The translations under genes were made by a program, and so were the position numbers. The notes under the pieces were generated by a model, which ran no database searches, was not told the DNA's origin, and was given only the letters and a program-made list of their open reading frames with translations. 38,024 nucleotides of DNA from a virus, in IMG/VR virus record IMGVR_UViG_3300003267_000490, positions 1 through 38,024 of that record. One strand, written 5' to 3'. Every line of letters starts with the position of its first letter. Positions within the stretch are counted from its first letter, which is position 1. Below, piece after piece: positions 1 to 7,400 of the stretch.

Positions 1-6
1 AAGCAG

Positions 7-32
7 AGAGCCGGTGCTTGCGCACCGGCTCT
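7..32 (-). terminator. Perfect 11-bp hairpin with GCAA loop
   Basis: Positions 7-17 pair perfectly with 22-32. Read on the minus strand the loop is GCAA, a GNRA tetraloop. It lies 16 bp downstream of the tRNA in the direction of transcription and probably ends the leftward transcript. There is only a weak T-run after it (CTGCTT), so intrinsic termination is likely but not certain. Confidence 0.7.
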
Positions 33-47
33 GACCTGCATCTTCGG

Positions 48-122
<75 letters not shown>

Positions 123-128
123 GTGAAC

Positions 129-767
129 CTACAAATCTTCGTCGCGAACGGACTTCCGGCGGCCCTTCGAGCCCTTCTTGGCGTCGATCTCCGCGACGCG
201 CTGATCGTAGAGCTGGAACAGCTCGCGCGGCACCAGCGTCGGGTCGCTGCCGTGGAGCTCGCCGATCAGCGACTTCAGCGTGGACGGGTGAACGTCCTCG
301 GAAACCGACACCTCCGCGCCGTTCGCGCGCGCCCAGGGCAGCACGTGGGCCATGAACGCGTTGCGGGCCTCGGAGTCCCCCTTGGGCAGCTTGACGGTGC
401 CCAGGTGCTTGATGACGTCGCCGTGGCCGTTGCTGCGCAGCCACTCCATCGCCGCCTCCCGCTTGGCCGGATCCTCCTTGGGCAGCGCGCAGTGCACCGT
501 CTTCTTGATCGTCACGCACGCGCCGGTCGTCGTCGTCACGGAGTCGAATCCCATCTCGCCGAGCATCGCCGGCAGCTCACGCTCCTTGATCGAGCGGACC
601 GACTCCTTCATCAGCTTGACCTTCTCCTCCATGTCCGCCAGATCGCGCTCCTGCTGCGCCAGGCGAATGCACACGCGGGACACGCGCTCGCGCGCCGTCT
701 CCTCCGACACCGCCGGTTGCGCCGCCTCGATGTCGGCCAGGTCGAATTCCGTCACGTCGTTGGTCAC
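129..767 (-). CDS. Phage coiled-coil protein of unknown function
   Basis: A 212-residue soluble protein. Residues about 20-65 are heptad-rich and charged (QQERDLADMEEKVKLMKES), a likely coiled coil. The middle carries a WLRSNGHGDVIKH segment followed by a region ending in HPSTLKSLIGEL. This layout recalls small phage proteins commonly found near replication genes, but I cannot assign a function. The C-terminus is basic (KKGSKGRRKS). The start is GTG at 767, chosen because a promoter-like TTGACT/AAGGAT pair places its -10 only 5 bp upstream, as in the other leaderless-type genes here. The upstream neighbour is the helicase; the tRNA follows 6 bp downstream. Confidence 0.8.
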   Translation of the reverse strand: MTNDVTEFDLADIEAAQPAVSEETARERVSRVCIRLAQQERDLADMEEKVKLMKESVRSIKERELPAMLGEMGFDSVTTTTGACVTIKKTVHCALPKEDPAKREAAMEWLRSNGHGDVIKHLGTVKLPKGDSEARNAFMAHVLPWARANGAEVSVSEDVHPSTLKSLIGELHGSDPTLVPRELFQLYDQRVAEIDAKKGSKGRRKSVRDEDL

Positions 768-772
768 GACCT

Positions 773-802
773 ATCCTTCGCACGACGGTGTGCAGGAGTC
801 AA
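773..802 (-). promoter_or_regulatory. Promoter for the 129-767 gene
   Basis: The -35 TTGACT (797-802) and -10 AAGGAT (773-778) are 18 bp apart. The GTG start is 5 bp past the -10, so the transcript would be leaderless or nearly so. The -35 lies in a 17-bp sequence (788-804) repeated exactly at 27592-27608. Confidence 0.6.
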
Positions 803-805
803 GTC

Positions 806-2275
806 TCATCGGATCCACTCCCTCCACTTGTCGCCCTGGACCATCGCGGCGACGTCGTGGTTCTCGACGAGCGCCTGCCGCACGCGTTCGTCGACGGTGT
901 CGCGGGCCACGAGGTCGGTCACGACCACGCGGCTGTCCTGGCCCACGCGGTAGTTGCGCGCGTCCGACTGGAGGCGCACGACGAGCGCCCAGTCGTAGCT
1001 GTAGTTGATCGTGAACTTCGCCTCGTTGAGCGTCACGCCGATCCCGAGCGAGAGCGGATTGGCGACGAGGAACTGGATCTTGCCGGTGCGGAACGCCGAG
1101 AGCACTTCCTGCCGCTCGCGCTCGCTCACGGTACCGTCGATCCGACCGCACCGCGGGCCCAGCGGCCCGCGGTACTCGCTTGGCTTCCACCCGTTCAGCC
1201 GCTCCGCGACGCCCTGGGCGTCGTGCCGGAAGCGCGTCCACACGAGCGCCTGCTCGGTGAGGTCGGCGGTGCGCGCCTCGAGCGCGTCGAGACGCGGCAT
1301 CGCCGCGCAGATCTGATGCGTCTCGTCGTTCTCGTCGCGGTAGAAGCCGCACGCGACCTGGTGGAGGCGCATGAGCCGCTGGAGCGCGAGCGGCGCCTCG
1401 ATGACCAACCCGTCGCGCACCTCGGCCTGGTACGTGTCGACGAGGGACTCGTACACCCGGCGTTGCGCGGGCGCGAGCTCGAACTCGAGCTTCGCGAACA
1501 CCTGCGGCGGCAGGTCCAGCGCCTCGTCGCGCGAGAGGCGACTGCCGACCTCGTGCAGGATGTCGCGAAGCTCGTCGAGGTTTTGGTACTGGTCCAGCTC
1601 CTCGCACTTCTTGCCGTTCCAGTAGACCTGCTTCCAGGTCGCGAAGTGGTGCTTGAACGCCGTGTACGACCCGATCCCGCGCCGCTTCCAGTAGTCGCCG
1701 TCGAGGAATCGGATCTGCGCGTACGCGTCGAGCGGCGACTGGGCGATCGGCGTTCCGGTGAGGCCCACGCGGACGCCGGCGAGCTTGCCGGCCGCGATCG
1801 TCACCTTCGACCGCTCCGACGACGGCGTCTTGACCCAGTGGAGCTCGTCGGCGACGACCATCGCGCGCTGCTTCTTGCCCAGGAACTGGCGGCACAGCTC
1901 GCGGCCGGCGTCGGTCTTGATGCCGTCGTACGAGACGGCCAGGACCGCGAGCGAGCCGGACTGTAGGATCTCCGCCGAGGCCTCGCGCTGGTACTTCGTC
2001 TGCGCCTTGTCGGAGTGCCACGCGAGCGATCGCAGGTCGGTGATCCCGTGCTTCGGCAGCTCGTCGGTGATCCAGTTGGCGTGGACGACGTTCGGCGCGA
2101 CGACGAGGACGCGGTCGATGTCGCCCGCGGCGTAGCGACGCGCGGCGACGTGGACCGTCGGCAGCGACTTCCCGACGCCGGGATCCCACCACAGCGCCCA
2201 GGCGCTGGCGTTCCCGAAACGCTCAATGGCCGCCGCCTGATGGGCGAGCGGGATCGTCTTTAGGTTGACAACCAC
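806..2275 (-). CDS. SNF2-type superfamily 2 DNA helicase/translocase
   Basis: 489 residues with the ordered motifs of an SF2 Snf2-like ATPase: Walker A DPGVGKS (residues 31-37), motif Ia near VLVVAPNVVHANW, Walker B with DELH in place of DEAH (143-146), motif III GLTGTP (171-176), and in the second RecA-like lobe the ANPLSLGIGVTL and QSDARNYRVGQ motifs, including the arginine finger. Phage proteins of this type are thought to act in replication or recombination by moving along double-stranded DNA. The start is GTG at 2275, overlapping the upstream small gene by 16 bp, which suggests translational coupling. A plus-oriented copy of the TTTAGGTTGACA element covers codons 2-5. All core motifs are intact. 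Confidence 0.93.
   Translation of the reverse strand: MVVNLKTIPLAHQAAAIERFGNASAWALWWDPGVGKSLPTVHVAARRYAAGDIDRVLVVAPNVVHANWITDELPKHGITDLRSLAWHSDKAQTKYQREASAEILQSGSLAVLAVSYDGIKTDAGRELCRQFLGKKQRAMVVADELHWVKTPSSERSKVTIAAGKLAGVRVGLTGTPIAQSPLDAYAQIRFLDGDYWKRRGIGSYTAFKHHFATWKQVYWNGKKCEELDQYQNLDELRDILHEVGSRLSRDEALDLPPQVFAKLEFELAPAQRRVYESLVDTYQAEVRDGLVIEAPLALQRLMRLHQVACGFYRDENDETHQICAAMPRLDALEARTADLTEQALVWTRFRHDAQGVAERLNGWKPSEYRGPLGPRCGRIDGTVSERERQEVLSAFRTGKIQFLVANPLSLGIGVTLNEAKFTINYSYDWALVVRLQSDARNYRVGQDSRVVVTDLVARDTVDERVRQALVENHDVAAMVQGDKWREWIR
2259..2270 (+). repeat. TTTAGGTTGACA element inside helicase start
   Basis: An exact 12-bp copy of the promoter/boundary element, oriented against the gene. 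No convincing -10 lies 17-18 bp downstream on the plus strand, so it may be a binding site and not a promoter. Confidence 0.6.
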
Positions 2276-2538
2276 GGAAACCGCCCCTCGAAAAGCAGTC
2301 TGAGCGCGACCGTCTTCATCACTGCTTCCTCGTCACCGTAGATCTGGCCGCTCGGCGACACGACTCGGCAGAGCATGTACCGATTCATTTGCCCCAGAAC
2401 AAATCGCCATGTGGCGATTGCCAGTGACATGGCGCCGGAGCATATATCATAAATCACCCACTCGTTCGTTCCGCGGTACATGATCTGTACGACCCACGTT
2501 TGGTCGAGGTCGGGCGGTGAGACGGCGAGTAAACTCAT
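2260..2538 (-). CDS. Small unknown protein, lower GC than its neighbours
   Basis: 92 residues, not recognised. It is rich in aromatic and hydrophobic residues (WVVQIMYRGTNEWVIYDI; ATWRFVLGQMNRYMLCRVV) and has a predicted beta-rich pattern with no clear signal peptide or membrane helix. Base composition looks clearly less GC-rich than the helicase or lysis genes, suggesting separate acquisition. The start at 2538 is supported by a promoter whose -10 ends 9 bp upstream. Its 3' end overlaps the helicase start by 16 bp. An 18-bp near-palindrome (AATCGCCA-TG-TGGCGATT) lies at 2402-2419 inside it. Confidence 0.7.
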   Translation of the reverse strand: MSLLAVSPPDLDQTWVVQIMYRGTNEWVIYDICSGAMSLAIATWRFVLGQMNRYMLCRVVSPSGQIYGDEEAVMKTVALRLLFEGRFPWLST

Positions 2539-2547
2539 TTGTGTAGA

Positions 2548-2577
2548 AAGCTAGTCTACTCCTGCACAAGCTGTCAA
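2548..2577 (-). promoter_or_regulatory. Promoter for the 2260-2538 gene
   Basis: TTGACA (2572-2577) and TAGCTT (2548-2553) with an 18-bp spacer, and an ATG 9 bp past the -10. The TGA stop of the upstream lipoprotein gene is contained in TTGACA. GTAGA and TCTAC arms (2543-2547 and 2555-2559) flank the -10 as a small dyad. Confidence 0.65.
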
Positions 2578-2921
2578 TAGCCGATGCGCGCGACGTGGCA
2601 GGCGCGCCACGTGGACCACGCCCATCGACGCAGCTCCTCCGCATACGCGGCGAGCGCGTCGATCTGCCAGTCCGGCGGCGGAGCGCAGTCGATCTTGGCG
2701 GCGAGCCCGATCGACGGGCAGATCTTCTGATCAGCCAGGAAGACGCGGACCGCGGGTGACGGGCTCGGAGGCGGTAACTCGGGGCACGGGACCGTCTCCG
2801 TCGGCGGTTCCGGCGGCGGCTCGCTCGGCGTCTTCGGCGTCGACGCCGTCCTGCAAGCTGAGAGTGCCGGTGCCAGGAAGCACGCGAGCGCGAGAATCGT
2901 CGATCTGCCTGCGTAGCTCAC
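2574..2921 (-). CDS. Outer-membrane spanin lipoprotein (Rz1-like)
   Basis: 115 residues starting at GTG 2921. A short signal sequence ends in the lipobox LSAC with the acylated cysteine at residue 23, followed by a proline-rich stretch (PSEPPPEPPTE), the hallmark of o-spanins. The gene begins inside the 3' part of the preceding inner-membrane spanin gene in another frame and runs 157 bp beyond it, the usual overlapping Rz/Rz1 arrangement. The role is fusion of inner and outer membranes at the last step of lysis of a Gram-negative host. It is longer than lambda Rz1 (about 60 residues). Assignment rests on lipobox, prolines and overlap, not on sequence identity. Confidence 0.82.
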   Translation of the reverse strand: MSYAGRSTILALACFLAPALSACRTASTPKTPSEPPPEPPTETVPCPELPPPSPSPAVRVFLADQKICPSIGLAAKIDCAPPPDWQIDALAAYAEELRRWAWSTWRACHVARIGY

Positions 2922-3138
2922 GGATCTCTCGGTCCTTGTCCGCGGCGGCCGTCGCCCACCGCTGCTCGCTGTCCCGCGCGTAGTCGCGCCCGATCTCCGC
3001 CGCCGCGCGGCGCGCTGACTCGTCGGCCAAGCGCCGCCACGGCTCCGAGACCAGGCGCAGGATCAGGAAGCCGGCGACGGCCACGCCCAGGGCGGAGCCA
3101 CCGACGGCTGCGACCGACGTCGCGATCTCCCAGCTCAC
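2731..3138 (-). CDS. Inner-membrane spanin (Rz-like)
   Basis: 135 residues. The N-terminus has one membrane helix (about residues 8-30, VAAVGGSALGVAVAGFLILRLV), followed by a highly charged coiled coil (about 36-86, ending EIRELRRQIDDSR) that would span the periplasm. The start is GTG at 3138, making a GTGA overlap with the stop of the upstream holin-like gene. That start gives a one-helix i-spanin, whereas the open frame extends further upstream without a plausible N-terminus. The partner lipoprotein gene overlaps its 3' part in another frame. It acts with that lipoprotein in outer-membrane disruption. Confidence 0.82.
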   Translation of the reverse strand: MSWEIATSVAAVGGSALGVAVAGFLILRLVSEPWRRLADESARRAAAEIGRDYARDSEQRWATAAADKDREIRELRRQIDDSRARVLPGTGTLSLQDGVDAEDAERAAAGTADGDGPVPRVTASEPVTRGPRLPG

Positions 3139-3683
3139 GCCGAAGTCCCGGCGTCCTTCGACGGCGGCTTGTGCGGCGACAGGATCATCGCGACGGCCAT
3201 ACCGACCGCGGCGAGCAGCTCCTGCGTGTTCGCCTCGCCCAGCATGCGCGCGATGACCGCGCTGCCGATCAGGATGCCGGCGGCGACGACCGCGGCGCCG
3301 CGACTGCCCTCGACGCGGAACGCGGCGACGCGTTTCTGGAGCGCGAGCAGGATGCCGACCATCGCGGTGAGGACGGCGATCGGCCACCCCTTCGCCCACA
3401 GAGCCTTGACCTCGCCGAAGAAGCCGGACGGGTCCTCGACGGGGTCGGCGATGCGCGGCGACGTGATGATGCCGCCCGCAGGGCCGGCGTCCGGGGGCGC
3501 GATGCTCGCCTCGCCGGTGAGCATCGGCGGGCCGCCCTTGCCGCCGCCCATGCTGTGGCCGACCTCCGCGACGCCGGCGTCGACCGCCACCGCGGCGGCC
3601 TTCGGGAACTTCACGTTGTCGGCGGAGACGACTGCCGGTGCGGAAACGATCAGCACCGCCAGAACGAGCTTGGTGATTCGCAT
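3135..3683 (-). CDS. Membrane protein with signal peptide, possible holin
   Basis: 182 residues: a signal peptide (1-21, cleavage near VVSADN), a Gly/Pro/Ala-rich exported linker (about 35-80), and three hydrophobic segments near residues 100-116, 129-147 and 155-169, ending in a charged tail (HKPPSKDAG). It lies directly upstream of the spanins with a GTGA overlap, so a holin role is plausible from context. Holins are usually shorter and lack a long exported domain, so this could instead be another virion or membrane protein. The start ATG is at 3683, 10 bp after a TAGTAG sequence, and no Shine-Dalgarno sequence is visible. Confidence 0.75.
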   Translation of the reverse strand: MRITKLVLAVLIVSAPAVVSADNVKFPKAAAVAVDAGVAEVGHSMGGGKGGPPMLTGEASIAPPDAGPAGGIITSPRIADPVEDPSGFFGEVKALWAKGWPIAVLTAMVGILLALQKRVAAFRVEGSRGAAVVAAGILIGSAVIARMLGEANTQELLAAVGMAVAMILSPHKPPSKDAGTSA

Positions 3684-3696
3684 GTGCAGGAGGCTA

Positions 3697-4044
3697 CTAC
3701 GAACCCGTGACGTCCCGCTCGGAAATCAGCGCGAGGAGCTCGCCCACGTGGTTGACGAGGCTCGGTTCGTCGTCCGCGAGCTCGATGACGATCGCGTCGT
3801 CCGACTCGACGGCGTCGACGACGCGTTGGCAGTCGTCGCTGGCGTCCTCGACGGCCGCGTACCAAACGGCGCGCGTCTGCGCGGCCTCGCGCAACGGCCC
3901 GGCCACCTCCTCGGGGAATTCCCGATAGTCGCGCCGCGGCATCGAGTCTCGGACCAGGGTAACGACGCGCTCGTGTGGACACGTCGGTAGGCGCTTGGCG
4001 AGCATGCCCCACTCTACCCCATCACCCGTCTCGGGTGCCGGCAT
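3697..4044 (-). CDS. Unknown 115-residue protein in lysis cluster
   Basis: Not recognised. An acidic soluble protein with two cysteines (TCPHERVV and DDCQRVV) and a strongly acidic C-terminal half (AVESDDAIVIELADDEPS). No muramidase, amidase or peptidase motif is seen, so it is not an evident endolysin. The start ATG at 4044 shares one base with the TAA of the upstream gene (TAATG), which decides the start and suggests coupled translation. Confidence 0.7.
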   Translation of the reverse strand: MPAPETGDGVEWGMLAKRLPTCPHERVVTLVRDSMPRRDYREFPEEVAGPLREAAQTRAVWYAAVEDASDDCQRVVDAVESDDAIVIELADDEPSLVNHVGELLALISERDVTGS

Positions 4045-4403
4045 TACTCGTCGACGATCCGGCGCTGGAGGCGAGGTAGCACGGAGTGCGCCATGTCCTT
4101 CACGCTCGCGGTGAGCTGGTGCGCCTTCTCGGTCTCGGCCTTGAACGCCGCCGCGTGCTCGCGCGCGAGCTCCGCCATCTCCTTCCGCCACACCTCGCGC
4201 TCTTCGTCTCGCTCGCCTCGCTCGGCGAGGAGCCGCCGCCACAGGATGGTGACGGCGACGAGGAGCAACCCGCACATGACGCCGAGCGGACCCCACAAGA
4301 GGAACCAGTCCTCCTTCGCGACGGGACGACCGATGGTCGGGTAGCCGACGGCGGCGACGCCGGGCTCGCGATCGCGGGGCTCGGGTACGACGTCGTTTTC
4401 CAC
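4044..4403 (-). CDS. Membrane-anchored coiled-coil protein
   Basis: 119 residues from GTG 4403. One membrane helix (about 34-55, FLLWGPLGVMCGLLLVAVTILW) is followed by a long charged coiled coil (about 58-110). The topology is that of a class III holin, a lysis inhibitor or a second spanin-like protein. Context next to the spanins favours a lysis role, but which one cannot be read from sequence. A TAGTAT sequence lies 8 bp upstream of the start (a possible -10), without a convincing -35. Its stop overlaps the next start. Confidence 0.72.
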   Translation of the reverse strand: MENDVVPEPRDREPGVAAVGYPTIGRPVAKEDWFLLWGPLGVMCGLLLVAVTILWRRLLAERGERDEEREVWRKEMAELAREHAAAFKAETEKAHQLTASVKDMAHSVLPRLQRRIVDE

Positions 4404-4435
4404 GGTATGGAGAATACTACAGGCTTTGATCGCTT

Positions 4436-7400
4436 TTACTGCTCCAAATTGATGATCTCACGCGTGAAGAGGACGAACCGCCGGACGACCATGTTGGACG
4501 GCGGCATCTGGTGCCGCGTGAGCACGGTCGAGCTCGGCGTCCAGACGACGGCGCGCCCGCTCGTGACCACGGCGCCGGCGGTGTTGACGGCGATCGCGGA
4601 GAACGTCGCCGCCGCGTCGAGCAGCGCGGCGCGGTTCCACCGACCGCGGTAGGTGTTGACGGTCGTCCAGGTCGCCGCCGACGCACTCGCGGTGTTCGAG
4701 CCGCCTAGGCCGTCGAAGTGCTGGAACTGTGGTTGCGCCGTCGTCGAGTTCTTGATCAGGCGCGAGTCATTGGTGTTGGTGCCGTTGTCGATGTTGACGA
4801 TCGTCCGCGACACCGTCGGCGACGCCTCGACGCTGTAGGCATCGAGGTAGACCTCACCCTCGTGGTTGAACTGCCGCGAGAGCGTCTGCGTGAACGTGAC
4901 CGTCGAGTCCGCGAGCGATCCGCTGTACGGCGTCGCCAGCGGCACGGGGAGGCCGGTGCCCTGCCGCACGACGATCGGCCCCGCGAGCTGAATGGTGCGC
5001 GACGTCGCGTCGTTCGACGCGAAGAACTTCACCCGACCGTTCGCCGTCGACGCGTCCCACGTGGTGAACGTGTGCTCGAAACGCTGCCACGTCGCACCGA
5101 CCGTGTAATCGTGCGTCCCCTTCAGCACGCCGCTCGAGTTCTGAAGGATGACGGTCGCATCGTGCGGCGACCCCGCGGTGCGCGCGAACCACACCACCTG
5201 GACGTTGGTCGTCGCCGACAGCGCGACGTCGCTGTGGCGCACGCCGAGTCCACTCGTCGCGGTGGCCGCCCACTGGAGCGCGTCGCGGAAGCCCAGCGGG
5301 CCGGGTTGGTCGGGCACGTACGTCGGGCCGGCGTCGCGGATCCAGTTGGTCGTGTTACGCAGGTCGCACGCGGGCGCGAGGTTGGTGAACACCAGCGGGT
5401 TGGCCGCGCCGAAGCCCTGGTCGGCGAGGTTCGCGAACGCGAACTGGCTCTGGTGCCAGCTCGCGAACAGGTCGCCATCGTTGTCGCTGCCGACCTTCAC
5501 GACTGCGGAGCCCGTGCGCGTCGACGACGCCATCGTGAGCCCCGCCGGCACCGTCCCGTGCGTCCACAGCGACGACAGCTGGGCGCCGCTCAGAGCTTGC
5601 CGCCAGATCCACACGCGGGCGACCTGGCCGTCGAGGCAGTCTTGGCCGGCGACCACCTTGCCGATCGAGAACGGAACGAGGTCTTCGTTCTGGATCTGCC
5701 CGATGCCCACGGTGCTCGTCGAGGAGGTGCCCGAGGGATCGGCGACGGTGAGCGTGGACGTGAGCGGGTCGTACGAGATGGCGGCGAACCACGGCGCGCC
5801 GTCGCCGACCAGCGTACCACGGGTCGCGCTCGCGACGCCGTCGACGCCGCTCATGGTCGCGCGGACGAAACCGGCGCTGGTGAGCTCGAGCCACCATCCC
5901 GTGTCGGACGTGCCGCCGCGGCGGCCGACGAGCCCGCACGTCGCCGCCGTCGAGATGCGGCGGCGGAACACGATCACGCACGTGAAGGGCTCGGTGATCT
6001 TGAAGTTGCCGTAGAAGCGGCGGTCGTCCGATCCGACGATGCCGGCATCGGTCGAGTGGAGGTCCCAGCACGGCCACGGCGCGATCCCCGTCTCGGGGTC
6101 GTACGGCCCGACGAACTTTCCCTGAAGGAACCCGTTCGTCGACGACAACGTGGGCTCGATGGTCAAGTACCCGTGCGGGGAGTTGCCGTCGTACATGCCG
6201 TAATCCGGCATCGGCACCGTCGGGAACGCCTCGTACCACTCGCCGGGCCCGCGCGGCAGGCGTTGGACGACCGGCGTGCGAAAGTCGAAGTCGACGCGAC
6301 CGTCCGGATCGAGCCGCTTGTGGAAGCGGACGAAGATGTCGTCGAACTTCGACGACGCCGTCCCGGCCGCGAGGTGATCGGCGAGCAGCCGCACCCGGAT
6401 CACCGTGGCGTCGGGCGGAACGCTCTCGAGCACGAGCTCGCGGTACACCCAATTCGTCGTCGACGAGTACCCCTCCTGCGCCGCGGCGGCCGACGCGAGC
6501 ACGGTGCCGCCGCCGGTGCGCGCCTGGAGCTCGATCCACCCGACGTCGAGCGTGTCGGCGGTGTCGTTGCCCTGCATCCAGGTCACGAGGACGTCGCTGT
6601 ACTCGTACCCGGCGGGGATGGTCACGTCCTGGAACAGCTCGTTCGGCGACGCCGAGCCGCTCGCGACCGCATACCCGTCGTTGTCGACGGGATTCGTCGT
6701 GACCTGGGTCCAAGTCCCCGTCGCGGTCGTCCAGCCGGTGAGCGACGAGCTGAAGAGCCCGTTGGTCACCGCCTGGGCGGTCATCTGGCCCAGGCGCAGC
6801 TTGGGCGCGGTGAAACCCATCTCGCACGTCGACGGCTCGTCGCTCGACTCGAAGATGACGCGGACCTTCAGCGTGACGGTGCCGGCCGGCAGGTTCGCGT
6901 ACGTGCACACCTGCCGCGTCCACGTCACGGTCGACGAAGCCACCTGCGGACCGAACGACGACGAGCCGAGCACAGCGTCGTCCTCGTCGAGGGCCTCGAT
7001 CGTGACGGTGAGCTCGTCGTCGAGATCGGTCGCGAACGTCCTCCAAAAGAAGTCGAGCACGGCGGTCATGCGCTCGGGGTCATACCCGTCGACGCGCACG
7101 ATCTGCGACGCCTCGGCGATTGGCTCGTCGTCGGCGGGGTCGCCGCGGAACAGCTGGAACGCCGTCGTGATCTGCCCGGTCGTCGTGCGGGCCACGCCCT
7201 GCGTGGTGATCCACTCCTGATAATTACCCAGGTTCATGGGACCGGAGAATTCACTGTTGGTGAGCAGGTTCCGCCAGTGCTTGCAGTCCATCAGCACGCG
7301 CGGGCGATCCCACGACGTCTTCCCGTCGGCCGTCTCGAGGGCCTCGACACTCACCTCGATCTCGCCGTGCCCGCTGCGCGTGAGCGCGCCGAGCGCGCCG

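Noticed and set aside
4404-4435. A strong promoter for the lysis cluster at TAGTAT
   Set aside because: The -10-like box is there but no -35 resembling TTGACA or TTGCGC lies 16-19 bp upstream, so I did not list it as a promoter.
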